46,205 nt of DNA from assembly GCA_044359525.1 (NCBI GenBank), contig JBIKLY010000015.1, positions 1-46,205 on the forward strand, read 5' to 3'. The position numbers and the translations under genes are program-made. Of this stretch, positions 25,964 through 34,106 are shown one piece after another (position 1 is the stretch's first letter; each line of letters starts with the position of its first letter). This DNA is from CAJBIL01 sp044359525. GTDB lineage: Bacteria > Pseudomonadota > Gammaproteobacteria > Burkholderiales > Rhodocyclaceae. A model generated the notes under the pieces. The model was not told the DNA's origin. It did no database searches and saw nothing but the letters and a program-made list of their open reading frames with translations.

Positions 25964-27247
25964 ATGAGCTCTGTCGTTGATGTCGTTGCCCGCGAAATTC
26001 TTGACTCGCGCGGCAATCCCACCGTCGAATGCGACGTTTTGCTGGAGTCTGGGGTGATGGGCCGTGCTGCGGTGCCGTCCGGCGCCTCGACCGGTTCACG
26101 CGAAGCCATCGAGCTGCGCGACGGCGACGTTGCCCGCTACTTTGGCAAGGGTGTTTTGCAGGCGGTTGAGAACGTCAACACCGAAATCGCCGAGGCTATC
26201 ATCGGTCTCGATGCACAGGAACAGGCTTTCATCGACCAGACACTGATCCAGCTCGATGGTACTGAAAACAAGTCGCGCCTCGGTGCCAACGCCATGCTGG
26301 CGGTGTCGATGGCGGTGGCCAAGGCGGCGGCGGAAGAGTCCGGCCTGCCGCTTTATCGCTATTTCGGCGGCTCCGGCCCGATGCAGATGCCGGTGCCGAT
26401 GATGAACATCATCAACGGTGGCGAGCACGCCAACAACAGCCTGGATATCCAGGAATTCATGATCATGCCGGTCAGTCAGAATTCCTTCCGCGAAGCGCTG
26501 CGCTGCGGTGCGGAGATTTTCCATTGCTTGAAAAAGTTGCTCGACAAGAAGGGCCACTCGACGGCCGTGGGTGATGAAGGCGGTTTCGCGCCTAACCTCG
26601 GCAGCCATGCCGAAGCGCTGCAACTGGTTATCGAAGCCATCGAAATTGCCGGCTATTTCCCCGGCGAGGACGTGCTGATTGCGCTCGATTGTGCTGCTTC
26701 CGAGTTCTACAAGGACGGAAAATACCATCTGAAGGGCGAAGGCCTGCAATTGACCTCGGCGCAATTCGTCGACTATCTGGCCAACCTCGCCGACCAGTTC
26801 CCGATCGTCTCGATCGAAGACGGTATGGCCGAAGGTGACTGGGACGGCTGGAAGTTGCTCACCGATCGCCTTGGCAAGACGGTGCAGATCGTCGGCGACG
26901 ACGTTTTCGTCACCAACACCAAGATTTTCAAGGAAGGCATCAAGAAGGGCATTGCCAACTCGATCCTGATCAAGATCAACCAGATCGGTACGCTGTCGGA
27001 AACCTTCGCTGCCATCGAAATGGCCAAGCGCGCCGGCTATACCGCCGTGATTTCCCATCGCTCCGGCGAGACCGAAGACAGCACCATCGCCGACATCGCC
27101 GTCGGCATGAACGCGCTGCAGATCAAGACCGGTTCGCTGTCGCGTTCGGACCGTATGGCCAAGTACAACCAGTTGCTGCGCATCGAGGAAGATCTCGGCG
27201 ATACGGCGGGTTATCCGGGTCGCGAAGCCTTCTACAACCTGCGTTGA
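25964..27247 (+). CDS. eno: Enolase
   Basis: A 427-residue glycolytic enzyme interconverting 2-phosphoglycerate and phosphoenolpyruvate. Motifs in order: EILDSRGNPTVE, PSGASTGSREAIELRD, MNIINGGEHANNSLDIQEFM (about 145-165), DEGGFAPNL, PIVSIEDGMAEGDWDGW (about 285), GDDVFVTN, and the signature ILIKINQIGTLSET (about 335) with SHRSGETEDS. Magnesium ligands and the catalytic lysine region are intact. AAGGAAG lies 5 nt before the ATG at 25964, a strong site fitting high expression. Longer in-frame extensions upstream overlap the DUF1330 gene and are rejected. Confidence 0.97.
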   Translation: MSSVVDVVAREILDSRGNPTVECDVLLESGVMGRAAVPSGASTGSREAIELRDGDVARYFGKGVLQAVENVNTEIAEAIIGLDAQEQAFIDQTLIQLDGTENKSRLGANAMLAVSMAVAKAAAEESGLPLYRYFGGSGPMQMPVPMMNIINGGEHANNSLDIQEFMIMPVSQNSFREALRCGAEIFHCLKKLLDKKGHSTAVGDEGGFAPNLGSHAEALQLVIEAIEIAGYFPGEDVLIALDCAASEFYKDGKYHLKGEGLQLTSAQFVDYLANLADQFPIVSIEDGMAEGDWDGWKLLTDRLGKTVQIVGDDVFVTNTKIFKEGIKKGIANSILIKINQIGTLSETFAAIEMAKRAGYTAVISHRSGETEDSTIADIAVGMNALQIKTGSLSRSDRMAKYNQLLRIEEDLGDTAGYPGREAFYNLR

Positions 27248-27273
27248 TCGGCTGATCTTTCCTGCGCGCTGCC

Positions 27274-27603
27274 ATGCGCTGGCTTTCCATCGCACTGGTC
27301 GCCCTTGTCGTGCTGTTGCAGTACCCGCTATGGGTCGGCAAGGGGGGCTGGTTGCGGGTCTGGGATGTGGACCGGCAACTGCAGCAGCAGAAGGAAAGCA
27401 ACACGACGCTGGAAGTGCGCAACGCCGGCCTTGATGCCGAAGTGCGTGATCTCAAGCAAGGTTACGATGCGATCGAGGAACGTGCGCGCTTCGAGCTCGG
27501 TATGGTCAAGCAGGACGAGGTCTTTGTTCAGATTCCCGATAAGACTGCAGCTGAAATCGCCGCTGCCGACCGGTCTGCACCAAAACCGCTTCCTTCACGG
27601 TAG
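27274..27603 (+). CDS. ftsB: Cell division protein FtsB
   Basis: A 109-residue bitopic membrane protein of the divisome. It has a short cytoplasmic N-terminus, one transmembrane helix (LSIALVALVVLLQYPLWVG, residues 4-22) and a periplasmic coiled coil (about 30-75, VDRQLQQQKESNTTLEVRN) ending in the FtsB-typical YDAIEERARFELGMVKQDEVFVQ. It would form a complex with FtsL and FtsQ. The position directly after eno is the usual one in proteobacteria and supports the assignment. Confidence 0.92.
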   Translation: MRWLSIALVALVVLLQYPLWVGKGGWLRVWDVDRQLQQQKESNTTLEVRNAGLDAEVRDLKQGYDAIEERARFELGMVKQDEVFVQIPDKTAAEIAAADRSAPKPLPSR

Positions 27604-27642
27604 CGGGTTCCTGCAAAATTTTTGTTCAGATGGAGCCACCCA

Positions 27643-27942
27643 GTGACGCCTTCAAAAGAAACGCTTGAAGCCGAGGCAAAGCGCTTCGCCAATATTGTTT
27701 TTTTTATCGGGGCTGCGGCCCTCATGCTGGCAGCTACCCTGCTTCAGCCGTTTGCACTGAGCTTGTTCGGCCCGGTGATTGGCGAGCACATTTCGTTTAT
27801 TGCCGCGACTATAGGCATCTTCGGGCTTGCCTCCAACCGGCCGCAATTGGCGCTGTTTGCAATCGACCGGCAATGCAGGAAATACGGCCACGTACCCGGT
27901 GATGATCCGGCAGTCTGCAAGCGTTGTTTTCAGCGTATATAA
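27643..27942 (+). CDS. Small membrane protein with C-terminal Cys motif, unknown function
   Basis: I do not recognise a family. The 99-residue product has two hydrophobic helices (about 17-38, IVFFIGAAALMLAATLLQPF, and 46-65, HISFIAATIGIFGLA) followed by a hydrophilic tail with three Cys (QCRKYGHVPGDDPAVCKRCF) that could bind zinc or another metal. The GTG at 27643 is chosen for GGAG 7 nt upstream. It stands 39 nt after ftsB on the same strand and is convergent with the SIMPL gene. Confidence 0.6.
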   Translation: MTPSKETLEAEAKRFANIVFFIGAAALMLAATLLQPFALSLFGPVIGEHISFIAATIGIFGLASNRPQLALFAIDRQCRKYGHVPGDDPAVCKRCFQRI

Positions 27943-27985
27943 AGCGTCGTAACTTGGTATCGCAAAAATCAGAGGCCGGTGCCCG

Positions 27986-28678
27986 TTATTCGAGCAGTTC
28001 AATCTGCCCGGAAATGTTGGCGCTGATCTGCGACTCACCCCCTTCGATGGGCATCGGCACCGAGTCCGCCGAAGCGAGACCGGCGCTCGCGCGCATCATC
28101 GGCATCGGTGGTTGACGGCCGTTGCTGCTTATCGAAAGCTGCTTGATCCGGTAGGATTTTCCGAGTGCGTCGGCGAGCAGTTTGGCACGTGATTTAAACG
28201 CGCTCACGGCATCGAGGATGGCGTCATTCTCGGCTTTCTTTCGGGTCTCGGGTGCAGGCAGCATGGTGATGCTGGAGACCGCGAGCGAGGCCTGCAACTT
28301 GCCGAGCAGTTCTGAGAGTGCGCTGGCATCACTCGACTCCAGCGTCAGATCGGAGCGCATGCGCCAAGTCTCGATCTTGCCGCCCTTGCCATAGACCGGA
28401 TAGCTCTGCGTACCGCCGCTCTGGGTTTTTACATTGGCGTATCCCTTTGCCGTTTTCAGCCCCTCGGTGATCAGGCTGTTGATGCGTTTTGACAGCTCGC
28501 CGGGCGTCGCACCGGTGGCTTCGGCAAATACCGTGGCGCGTGCGAGATCATTGACTGCCGAACGGCTGGCTTCGGCCGATATGTCGATTGTTGTTGGTGC
28601 GGCTAATGCCGGTTCGACGCGAGTGGCAAGCACGAGAACAAGCAGCGAAAGGCGACAGAGCAAAGACAAGGTTGGCAT
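27986..28678 (-). CDS. SIMPL-domain (DUF541) exported protein
   Basis: A 230-residue exported protein with signal peptide (MPTLSLLCRLSLLVLVLATRVEPALA) and a SIMPL/DUF541 body: TTIDISAEASRSAVNDLARATVFAEA, residues VKTQSGGTQSYPVYGKGGKI, WRMRSDLTLESSD, and AFKSRAKLLADALGKSYRIKQLS. Periplasmic DUF541 proteins such as E. coli YggE are linked to oxidative stress, but the mechanism is unclear. AAGGAAA precedes the ATG. It stands divergent from bcp-slyD, a fitting neighbour for oxidative stress. Confidence 0.88.
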   Translation of the reverse strand: MPTLSLLCRLSLLVLVLATRVEPALAAPTTIDISAEASRSAVNDLARATVFAEATGATPGELSKRINSLITEGLKTAKGYANVKTQSGGTQSYPVYGKGGKIETWRMRSDLTLESSDASALSELLGKLQASLAVSSITMLPAPETRKKAENDAILDAVSAFKSRAKLLADALGKSYRIKQLSISSNGRQPPMPMMRASAGLASADSVPMPIEGGESQISANISGQIELLE

Positions 28679-28813
28679 GGCGTTTCCTTAAGGTTTTGAT
28701 ATTGAATGATTCTGGATGCTCGTGGTCAATCGACAGACTCTGCCGAATAACGGAGAGTACGGGCTGCAAGCGGCGATCAGTCATTCTAGCGCGATGCTGG
28801 TTTTGCGTTGTTG

Positions 28814-28842
28814 TAGTCAGGCGTGAGAAGCTTGGTTAGAAT
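28814..28842 (+). promoter_or_regulatory. Candidate sigma-70 promoter of bcp-slyD
   Basis: TAGTCA (28814-28819) and TAGAAT (28837-28842) are separated by 17 nt; the -10 is good, the -35 moderate (4/6). It lies about 50 nt upstream of bcp within the 216-nt divergent gap. Confidence 0.45.
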
Positions 28843-28894
28843 TCATGCAACCCGTTTGCTTTCGTGCGACGGGCCGGGTCTTTGAGGAGGCGCC

Positions 28895-29365
28895 ATGCTG
28901 AAAGCAGGACAGGCAGCACCGATGTTCGTCCTCCCTGATGCGGATATGGAATACATTGATATCGCGCAATATCATGGCAAGAACAATGTCATCCTCTTCT
29001 TTTACCCCAGAGATGACACACCGGGCTGTACGCTCGAAGCGACCGATTTTTCCGATCACGAGGAGGAGTTTGCGCGCCACGATTGCACGATCATCGGCAT
29101 CAGCCGTGATGAATGCATCAAGCACGCAGAATTTCGCGACAAGCACGGTATTTCCGTGCGCCTCTTGTCGGATGCCGAGGGCGCGGCTTGCAAGCAGTAC
29201 GGTGTGTGGCAGGCGAGGGAGGTGGACGGTGTCAAGAAACACGGCATTGTGCGCTCGACTTTCGTTATTGATAAACAAAGCGTTGTTCGCCTCGCACTGT
29301 ACGGGGTCAACGCCAAAGGCCACGCGCTTGAGATGTTGCGCGCGGTGAAGGAACTCAATTCATGA
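28895..29365 (+). CDS. bcp: Bcp/PrxQ-type thiol peroxidase
   Basis: A 156-residue peroxiredoxin that reduces hydroperoxides in the cytoplasm with thioredoxin as donor. The catalytic centre is FYPRDDTPGCTLEAT with peroxidatic Cys45. The second Cys normally five residues later (Cys50 in E. coli Bcp) is Thr50 here, so a disulfide would need Cys64, Cys74 or Cys99, or the enzyme works as a 1-Cys type. The conserved ISRDECIKHAEF and VRSTFVIDKQ segments are present. GAGGAGG precedes the ATG and the stop overlaps the slyD-like start (ATGA). Confidence 0.92.
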   Translation: MLKAGQAAPMFVLPDADMEYIDIAQYHGKNNVILFFYPRDDTPGCTLEATDFSDHEEEFARHDCTIIGISRDECIKHAEFRDKHGISVRLLSDAEGAACKQYGVWQAREVDGVKKHGIVRSTFVIDKQSVVRLALYGVNAKGHALEMLRAVKELNS

Positions 29366-29856
29366 ACATGCAAGTTGCCAAAAACACGGTTGTTACGCTC
29401 GACTACAGCGTTGCCGATCCCGATGGTGAGCTGGTCGATGCCGGCCAGGAGCCGCTCATCTATTTGCACGGCGGCTACGACGACATCTTCCCGATGATCG
29501 AAGAAGCGGTGCAGGGCAAGAAGATTGGTGAGTCGGTGGTGGTAAAAATGCAGCCGGACGACGCTTTTGGCGAATACGATGCCGAGCTGGTGCAGATGGA
29601 GCCGCGCAGCGCTTTTCCCAAGGAGTTGGAAGTTGGCATGCAGTTTGAAGGCGTGCCGGAAGGCGCTGATGACGACGATATCCTGATCTATCGCGTCACT
29701 GAAATTGCCGACGACAAAGTGATGCTCGATGGCAACCATCCGCTGGCCGGCATGGCGCTGGTGTTCACCTGCACGGTGACTGCCGTGCGTCCGGCGAGTG
29801 CCGAAGAAATCGAGCACGGCCACTTTCACGACGGTGATTGCGATCACGACGACTGA
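29362..29856 (+). CDS. slyD: SlyD-like FKBP-type peptidyl-prolyl isomerase
   Basis: A 164-residue cytoplasmic prolyl isomerase and chaperone. The FKBP halves (VTLDYSVADPDGELVD; MIEEAVQGKKIGESVVVKMQPDDAFGEYD) surround an insert-in-flap domain ending in the hallmark DGNHPLAGMALVF (about 125-137). The C-terminal tail (EHGHFHDGDCDHDD) has four His and one Cys, a shortened version of the metal-binding tail of E. coli SlyD; nickel or other metal binding is possible. It overlaps bcp by 4 nt (ATGA) and is followed by a terminator. Confidence 0.9.
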   Translation: MNMQVAKNTVVTLDYSVADPDGELVDAGQEPLIYLHGGYDDIFPMIEEAVQGKKIGESVVVKMQPDDAFGEYDAELVQMEPRSAFPKELEVGMQFEGVPEGADDDDILIYRVTEIADDKVMLDGNHPLAGMALVFTCTVTAVRPASAEEIEHGHFHDGDCDHDD

Positions 29857-29887
29857 TCGTTGCCGGGGGGGTTGAATTTGCAGCATG

Positions 29888-29913
29888 AACGCGGTCGCCT
29901 GACCGCGTTTTTC
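29888..29913 (+). terminator. Rho-independent terminator of bcp-slyD
   Basis: A perfect 9-bp stem (29888-29896 and 29901-29909, loop GCCT) ends in GTTTTTC. It closes the bcp-slyD transcript only 14 nt before the feoB-like start codon, so feoB must be expressed by read-through or from a promoter inside slyD. Confidence 0.85.
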
Positions 29914-29926
29914 TTGGGTGCTTTCA

Positions 29927-31975
29927 GTGAAATCCGGAACTTCAACAATCACGCTGCATCAGCCGCTGTTGCGCGGCGATAGAAGGCCGCGCGTCGCGCT
30001 GGTCGGTCGTTTGCGTACCGGCAAGAGCTCGTTATTTGAGGCGGCATCCAGCGTTGCACCAAGGCACGAGAAACTGTCGCAGCAGGGCAGTGCCTACGAG
30101 GAATGCCTGGTCGAGATCGGACTGGAGCAGATTTCACTGGTTGATCTGCCGGCGGTCGAGTCGCTGCATCGTTTGCGCGAGCCGGATCAGGTGGTGCTCA
30201 AGTATCTGCTGTGGGGCGATCGCTGGCCGGCGATTGCGGCGCACGAGCCGGAGCAGCCGACCGTGGCTTTCCCGCCACCCGATGTGCTGATCCAGGTGGT
30301 CGATGCGACGGCGCTTGAACGCGATCTTGAGCTCAGCCTCGAATTGAGCCTGCTTGGCAAACCGCTGGTGATCGCACTGAACCGCGTCGATGAAGCGCGC
30401 AAGAAGGGCATCTATATCAATGTCCGGGCCTTGTCCGAACAGTTGGGCGTGCCGGTGGTGGCGACTGTCGCGCATATGGGCATTGGCGTCAGCGAACTGT
30501 TTGCCGCCGCTTTGCGCGCCGCGCGGGAGAAAGTCTGCCCGCTGCCACAGCCCTGCAGCGCACACATTCGCGACAGTCTGAAGACGCTCAGCACACTGCT
30601 TGCCCGGCCGGAAATCGAGGAAGCGTTTCGTGTGCCACGGCCGCTTCTGCTGATGCAGCTGGCAGAAAACAACGACTACTTTCTGCAGGAGCTGGCCTGC
30701 CATTTTTCATCCATGCTGGACGAAGTCGCAGCGGCGCGTGCCGTTGCCGAGGCTCAATTGCCGCGTTCACTCTCTGATGAACTGCATGCCGATCGCCACC
30801 ATCGTGCGGCCTTGCTGTTTGAAAGCGTCACGCAACTCGGCGGCGCGGCGGATACCGAGCGCTGGAAGCGCTGGCTCGATGAGATTTTCCTGCATCCGCG
30901 CTGGGGTCTGATCGGCAGCATGGCGGTGTTTGCGCTGGTGCTCTTTGTCGTCTTCGAGGTGAGCACGACGCTTGATTCATGGACGGCCGCCCGGCTCGTT
31001 GCCTGGGCGCAGCAGTGGCAGCCGGAGACAACGGCCGGCGTGGTCGGGCGCGCCGTGGTCGACGGTCTGATCGGTCTGGTCGGTATCGTTGTTCCCTACA
31101 TGCTACCGCTGGTGATGTTACTGGTCGCGCTGGAGCAGGCCGGCATCATGCATCGCGTGGCCTTCGTCGTCGATCGCGGCTTTCACCGCATTGGTTTGCA
31201 TGGCGGCGTTGCAGTCCCTTTCCTGATTGGTCTGGGTTGCAATGTGCCGGCCATTTCAGCCGTCGCCAGCGCGACCAGCGGGCGTGATCGCGTCGTGGCT
31301 ACCTTGCTGATCAGCTTCGTGCCGTGTTCGGCGCGCTCGGCGATCATTCTGGCGATGGGCGGCAAGTATCTCGGCGGACTTGGCGTTTTTGCAATTTTCA
31401 TGCTGACCGTCGTTGTTCTCGCGCTGCTCGGGCGGTTGCTTGCGCGGCGTTACACGGAGACGGCACCAGGCCTGATTCAGGAGATCCCGCCCTATGCGCT
31501 GCCGAAGTGGCGTCCGCTGCTCGAAAAAACCTGGGAGCGCACCAGCGACATCCTGACCATTGTCACGCCGTTACTGGTCGCTGGCAGCGTCGTGCTGGCG
31601 CTGCTCAATCACGTCGGTGCCGATGGTGTGATCAATCTTCTGCTGCTGCCCGTCACCACCTGGTGGCTCGGTCTGCCGGTTGTGCTTGGCGTGCCGATCC
31701 TGTTCGGCATCCTGCGCAAGGAGTTGTCGCTGTTGATGGTCTATCAGGCGCTGGGCACGGTGGAAATCGTGCCCTTGCTCGACTGGGTGCAGATCGTCAC
31801 TTTCCTTGTCTTCCTGACCTTCTACATTCCTTGTGTATCGACCTTCGCCGTGATGCTGAAAACAATTGGTCGGCGCGAGGCGCTGTTTTCGGTGGCACTC
31901 TCGGTGGCGGTGGCGCTGGCTGTTAGCGGGGGCGTTCGGCTGGGGCTTGAGGTGTTTCGGGCCGCGTTTCTCTGA
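29927..31975 (+). CDS. feoB: FeoB-like ferrous iron transporter with altered G-domain
   Basis: A protein of about 682 residues. The cytoplasmic GTPase-like domain shows VALVGRLRTGKSSLFEA (residues 23-39), LVDLPAVESL, LNRVDEARKKGI and a VVATVAHMGIGVSEL G5-like element. The usual FeoB residues GNPNSGKT and GVTVE are replaced, so nucleotide use may differ. The membrane domain (about 325-680) has two Gate regions with IGLGCNVPAISAVAS and the helices of FeoB including the PCVSTFAVMLKTIG segment, which carry the iron-path cysteines. No FeoA or FeoC gene adjoins it. GTG 29927 is taken as start; GTG 29918 is equally possible, as neither has a clear ribosome-binding site. Confidence 0.82.
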   Translation: MKSGTSTITLHQPLLRGDRRPRVALVGRLRTGKSSLFEAASSVAPRHEKLSQQGSAYEECLVEIGLEQISLVDLPAVESLHRLREPDQVVLKYLLWGDRWPAIAAHEPEQPTVAFPPPDVLIQVVDATALERDLELSLELSLLGKPLVIALNRVDEARKKGIYINVRALSEQLGVPVVATVAHMGIGVSELFAAALRAAREKVCPLPQPCSAHIRDSLKTLSTLLARPEIEEAFRVPRPLLLMQLAENNDYFLQELACHFSSMLDEVAAARAVAEAQLPRSLSDELHADRHHRAALLFESVTQLGGAADTERWKRWLDEIFLHPRWGLIGSMAVFALVLFVVFEVSTTLDSWTAARLVAWAQQWQPETTAGVVGRAVVDGLIGLVGIVVPYMLPLVMLLVALEQAGIMHRVAFVVDRGFHRIGLHGGVAVPFLIGLGCNVPAISAVASATSGRDRVVATLLISFVPCSARSAIILAMGGKYLGGLGVFAIFMLTVVVLALLGRLLARRYTETAPGLIQEIPPYALPKWRPLLEKTWERTSDILTIVTPLLVAGSVVLALLNHVGADGVINLLLLPVTTWWLGLPVVLGVPILFGILRKELSLLMVYQALGTVEIVPLLDWVQIVTFLVFLTFYIPCVSTFAVMLKTIGRREALFSVALSVAVALAVSGGVRLGLEVFRAAFL

Positions 31976-32344
31976 TGTTCTGGTACAACGCGTGTTGAGA
32001 AAAATTGCTAACCGTAATCCGTTATTTGTGTTGCGGTAGTGTAACGGCATAATTGTGTAACGGCTGGGTTCGGCCAAACCGTCATCCATAAAATCGCTCA
32101 ATAGTTGCTATTGGCGGCTGAAATTGTCGTTACTTATAACTCCATTGTCATTTAATTAGTGTTATCATTACACATTATGGCGTTGAATGTACAATGATGC
32201 TGAGTGCAAATCAAACAGTTACGGCAAACTGGCGTGTTCTGCCTTTGTCAATATGCGGACCGGTGGGCTCGTTGAACAACTGTAAGGGGCATTGGTGCTA
32301 AAGCATATTTTTCTCACAATGACCACGTTTCGCGGGGCTAATTA
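31976..32344. other. AT-rich intergenic region with a short direct repeat
   Basis: No gene of useful length is seen in these 369 nt, which are markedly AT-rich compared with the flanks. GTGTAACGGC occurs twice (32039-32048 and 32055-32064, 6 nt apart), a possible operator; GTGT-N7-ACAC lies further on near 32160. I see no transposase remnant or terminal repeats, and no convincing promoter for the DUF4124 gene. Confidence 0.5.
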
Positions 32345-32794
32345 ATTGAAAAAACGCTTCTTATTCTCGTAATAGTATTTTCTGCAGTTTCATCGTCGGC
32401 TCAAATTATTCAATGGGTTGATGATTCCGGTCGAATTCACTACGGAGACAGAGTGCCCGAACAGTACAAAAACAGATCGACAATTGTAAAAAGCAGCAGT
32501 GAAAGTCCAACAGAGCTTCAAATAGAAGAGGCTAAAGCAAGGTTGCAGAAAAATAAGGAATATCTTCGCAAGCAGCCAGTTACATCTCCGCCTATCGAGA
32601 ATCAGCGCTCGAATCCAACGCCACCATCCCCTGCTCCTCCAGAAAAAGAGCTTAGCTGCCAAGAACAATGGAAAAAATATGACGAAGCGTGGGCTTGCCT
32701 CAACCCCTATCGAATAAAAGGAGGGGTTATAAAAGGAGGGGAAGGTCTTGATAAGTGCCCGCTCGTGAAACAGCCAGAGATATGCAAAAATTAG
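32345..32794 (+). CDS. DUF4124-domain exported protein with a disrupted or non-standard start
   Basis: The frame has a signal-peptide-like helix (TLLILVIVFSAVSSSAQ) and a DUF4124 motif right after it (IIQWVDDSGRIHYGDRVPE), then a Gln/Lys/Pro-rich helical linker and four Cys near the end (SCQEQW, ACLNP, KCPL, EICKN). No ATG, GTG or TTG exists in frame before the signal helix: a stop stands at 32339-32341 and the only early candidate is ATT at 32345. A TTG at 32346 with GCGGGG upstream would be in frame if the run of six A at 32349-32354 had seven, giving the ideal MKKTLLIL start. I therefore suspect an indel (real or sequencing) or slippage. The base composition is AT-rich, unlike its neighbours. 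DUF4124 proteins are periplasmic and of unknown function. Confidence 0.65.
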   Translation: MEKTLLILVIVFSAVSSSAQIIQWVDDSGRIHYGDRVPEQYKNRSTIVKSSSESPTELQIEEAKARLQKNKEYLRKQPVTSPPIENQRSNPTPPSPAPPEKELSCQEQWKKYDEAWACLNPYRIKGGVIKGGEGLDKCPLVKQPEICKN

Positions 32795-32859
32795 TGCGCG
32801 CCTGCAGGCACAGTCTTTTTACGTGCAAAGATATGCACCGAATACGAATAGCCCAAAAA

Positions 32860-34008
32860 TCACCGCAACAACTTGCCGTCACGATTGAGAATCGTGATGT
32901 CGACGAAGCGCGATCCGGCGTGCTTCTCTGGCGAGAAGCCAATGAATACGCCGCCAGCGTCGTAATCCTTCATGGCTTCGAGCGTGTCGCGCAGTTTCTT
33001 TCGGGTCGGGTTCGGGCCGGCGCGACGCAGTGCTTCGCCGAGTACTTTGGCGCCGAGGTAACCTTCGACGAAGGTTTGATTCAGCGTCACGTCTTTCGGG
33101 GCAAATTTCTGGAAATTTTCCTGAATCTCCTTGATCAGCGGGACGGCGCGACTCGCCGGGTCGGGGACGACCTGGGTCAGCGCCAGCCCTTGCGCTTTGT
33201 CGTTACCAATCAGCTTGGCGACCTGTGCGCCATCGGTAACGGATAGCGCGACGTATTGGGCGAGGTTGCCCGCCGCGCGCGACTGCTTGAGAAACTCGGC
33301 GCTGGCAGCTGTATTCGAAATCATGATGACGGCCTGCGGGTTGGCGGCGGCAATCATCTTTACCGCATCCTCGACCTTGGTCGTGTTTTTCTCATAGCTG
33401 CCTTTGGCAACCAGTGAGCCGCCGGATTTTTTAATGGCGGCTTCTGCACTGCCAAGCACGTCGAGACCGAAGGCATCGTTCTGGTAAAGAATGGCAAAAC
33501 GGTTGTAGCCGGTGGTGGCGTATTGCTGCGTTATTTTCTCTACTTCCTCGGCGTAGCTGGCCCGTGTGAGGAAAACGTTCGGATCATTTTTGCCGACGAC
33601 CGATGCGGCACCGGTACGTACCATTAGCAGTGGAATTCCCGCTTCGCTCAGTACTTTTTCCTTGAGCAGCGCTTCAGCGTTGCCGGTGCCGACAAAGCCA
33701 AAGAAAACCAGCGGTTGCGAGTCCTTCAGGATTTCGCGCGCCAGACGCACTGTTTCTTCGGCCTTGTAGCCATCATCTTTGGCGACCAGGCGAATTTTCG
33801 CGCCATGGATGCCTCCACTGGCGTTGATCGAATCGAAGTAGAGTTGCCCGCCGGCGCGCAGGTAATTGCCGGTCGGGGCGAGTGGACCGCTGAACGGAGC
33901 GACCTGTCCGACAACGATTTCAGCAGCGCTGGCAGCCAGCGGCGAAACGCACGTCACGCAAATCAGGATCGCGCCGAGTGTGGCGCGCAGTGTGTTGTTC
34001 GGCTTCAT
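32860..34008 (-). CDS. LivJ-type (branched-chain amino acid family) ABC substrate-binding protein
   Basis: A 382-residue periplasmic receptor with signal peptide (LRATLGAILICVTCVSPLAASA) and a Peripla_BP_6 body: EIVVGQVAPFSGPLAPTGNYLRAG, GGIHGAKIRLVAKDDGYKAEETV, FFGFVGTGNAEAL, RFAILYQNDAFGLDVLGS (about 170) and the C-terminal ALRRAGPNPTRKKLRDTLEAM. Ligands in this family include branched-chain amino acids, amides and aromatic acids; the type here cannot be told. No permease or ATPase genes are adjacent, so it is either an orphan or works with a distant system. GGAG precedes the ATG. Confidence 0.9.
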   Translation of the reverse strand: MKPNNTLRATLGAILICVTCVSPLAASAAEIVVGQVAPFSGPLAPTGNYLRAGGQLYFDSINASGGIHGAKIRLVAKDDGYKAEETVRLAREILKDSQPLVFFGFVGTGNAEALLKEKVLSEAGIPLLMVRTGAASVVGKNDPNVFLTRASYAEEVEKITQQYATTGYNRFAILYQNDAFGLDVLGSAEAAIKKSGGSLVAKGSYEKNTTKVEDAVKMIAAANPQAVIMISNTAASAEFLKQSRAAGNLAQYVALSVTDGAQVAKLIGNDKAQGLALTQVVPDPASRAVPLIKEIQENFQKFAPKDVTLNQTFVEGYLGAKVLGEALRRAGPNPTRKKLRDTLEAMKDYDAGGVFIGFSPEKHAGSRFVDITILNRDGKLLR

Positions 34009-34106
34009 GGGACTGGTCTCCGGTATTTTCTTGTGACCGGAAATTTAGGCTTTGATTTGATCGCTGTCGATTGCGGCTTTCCACAATGCGCAAGTCAATT
34101 TCTATT

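Noticed and set aside
26096..27295. A 399-codon open frame opposite eno
   Set aside because: Antisense shadow of a highly conserved, GC-rich gene.
32795..32859. Possible bidirectional terminator between the DUF4124 and LivJ-type genes
   Set aside because: GCCTGCAGGC with TTTTT 6 nt later is too imperfect, and the GTGCA/TGCAC stem has no T-run.
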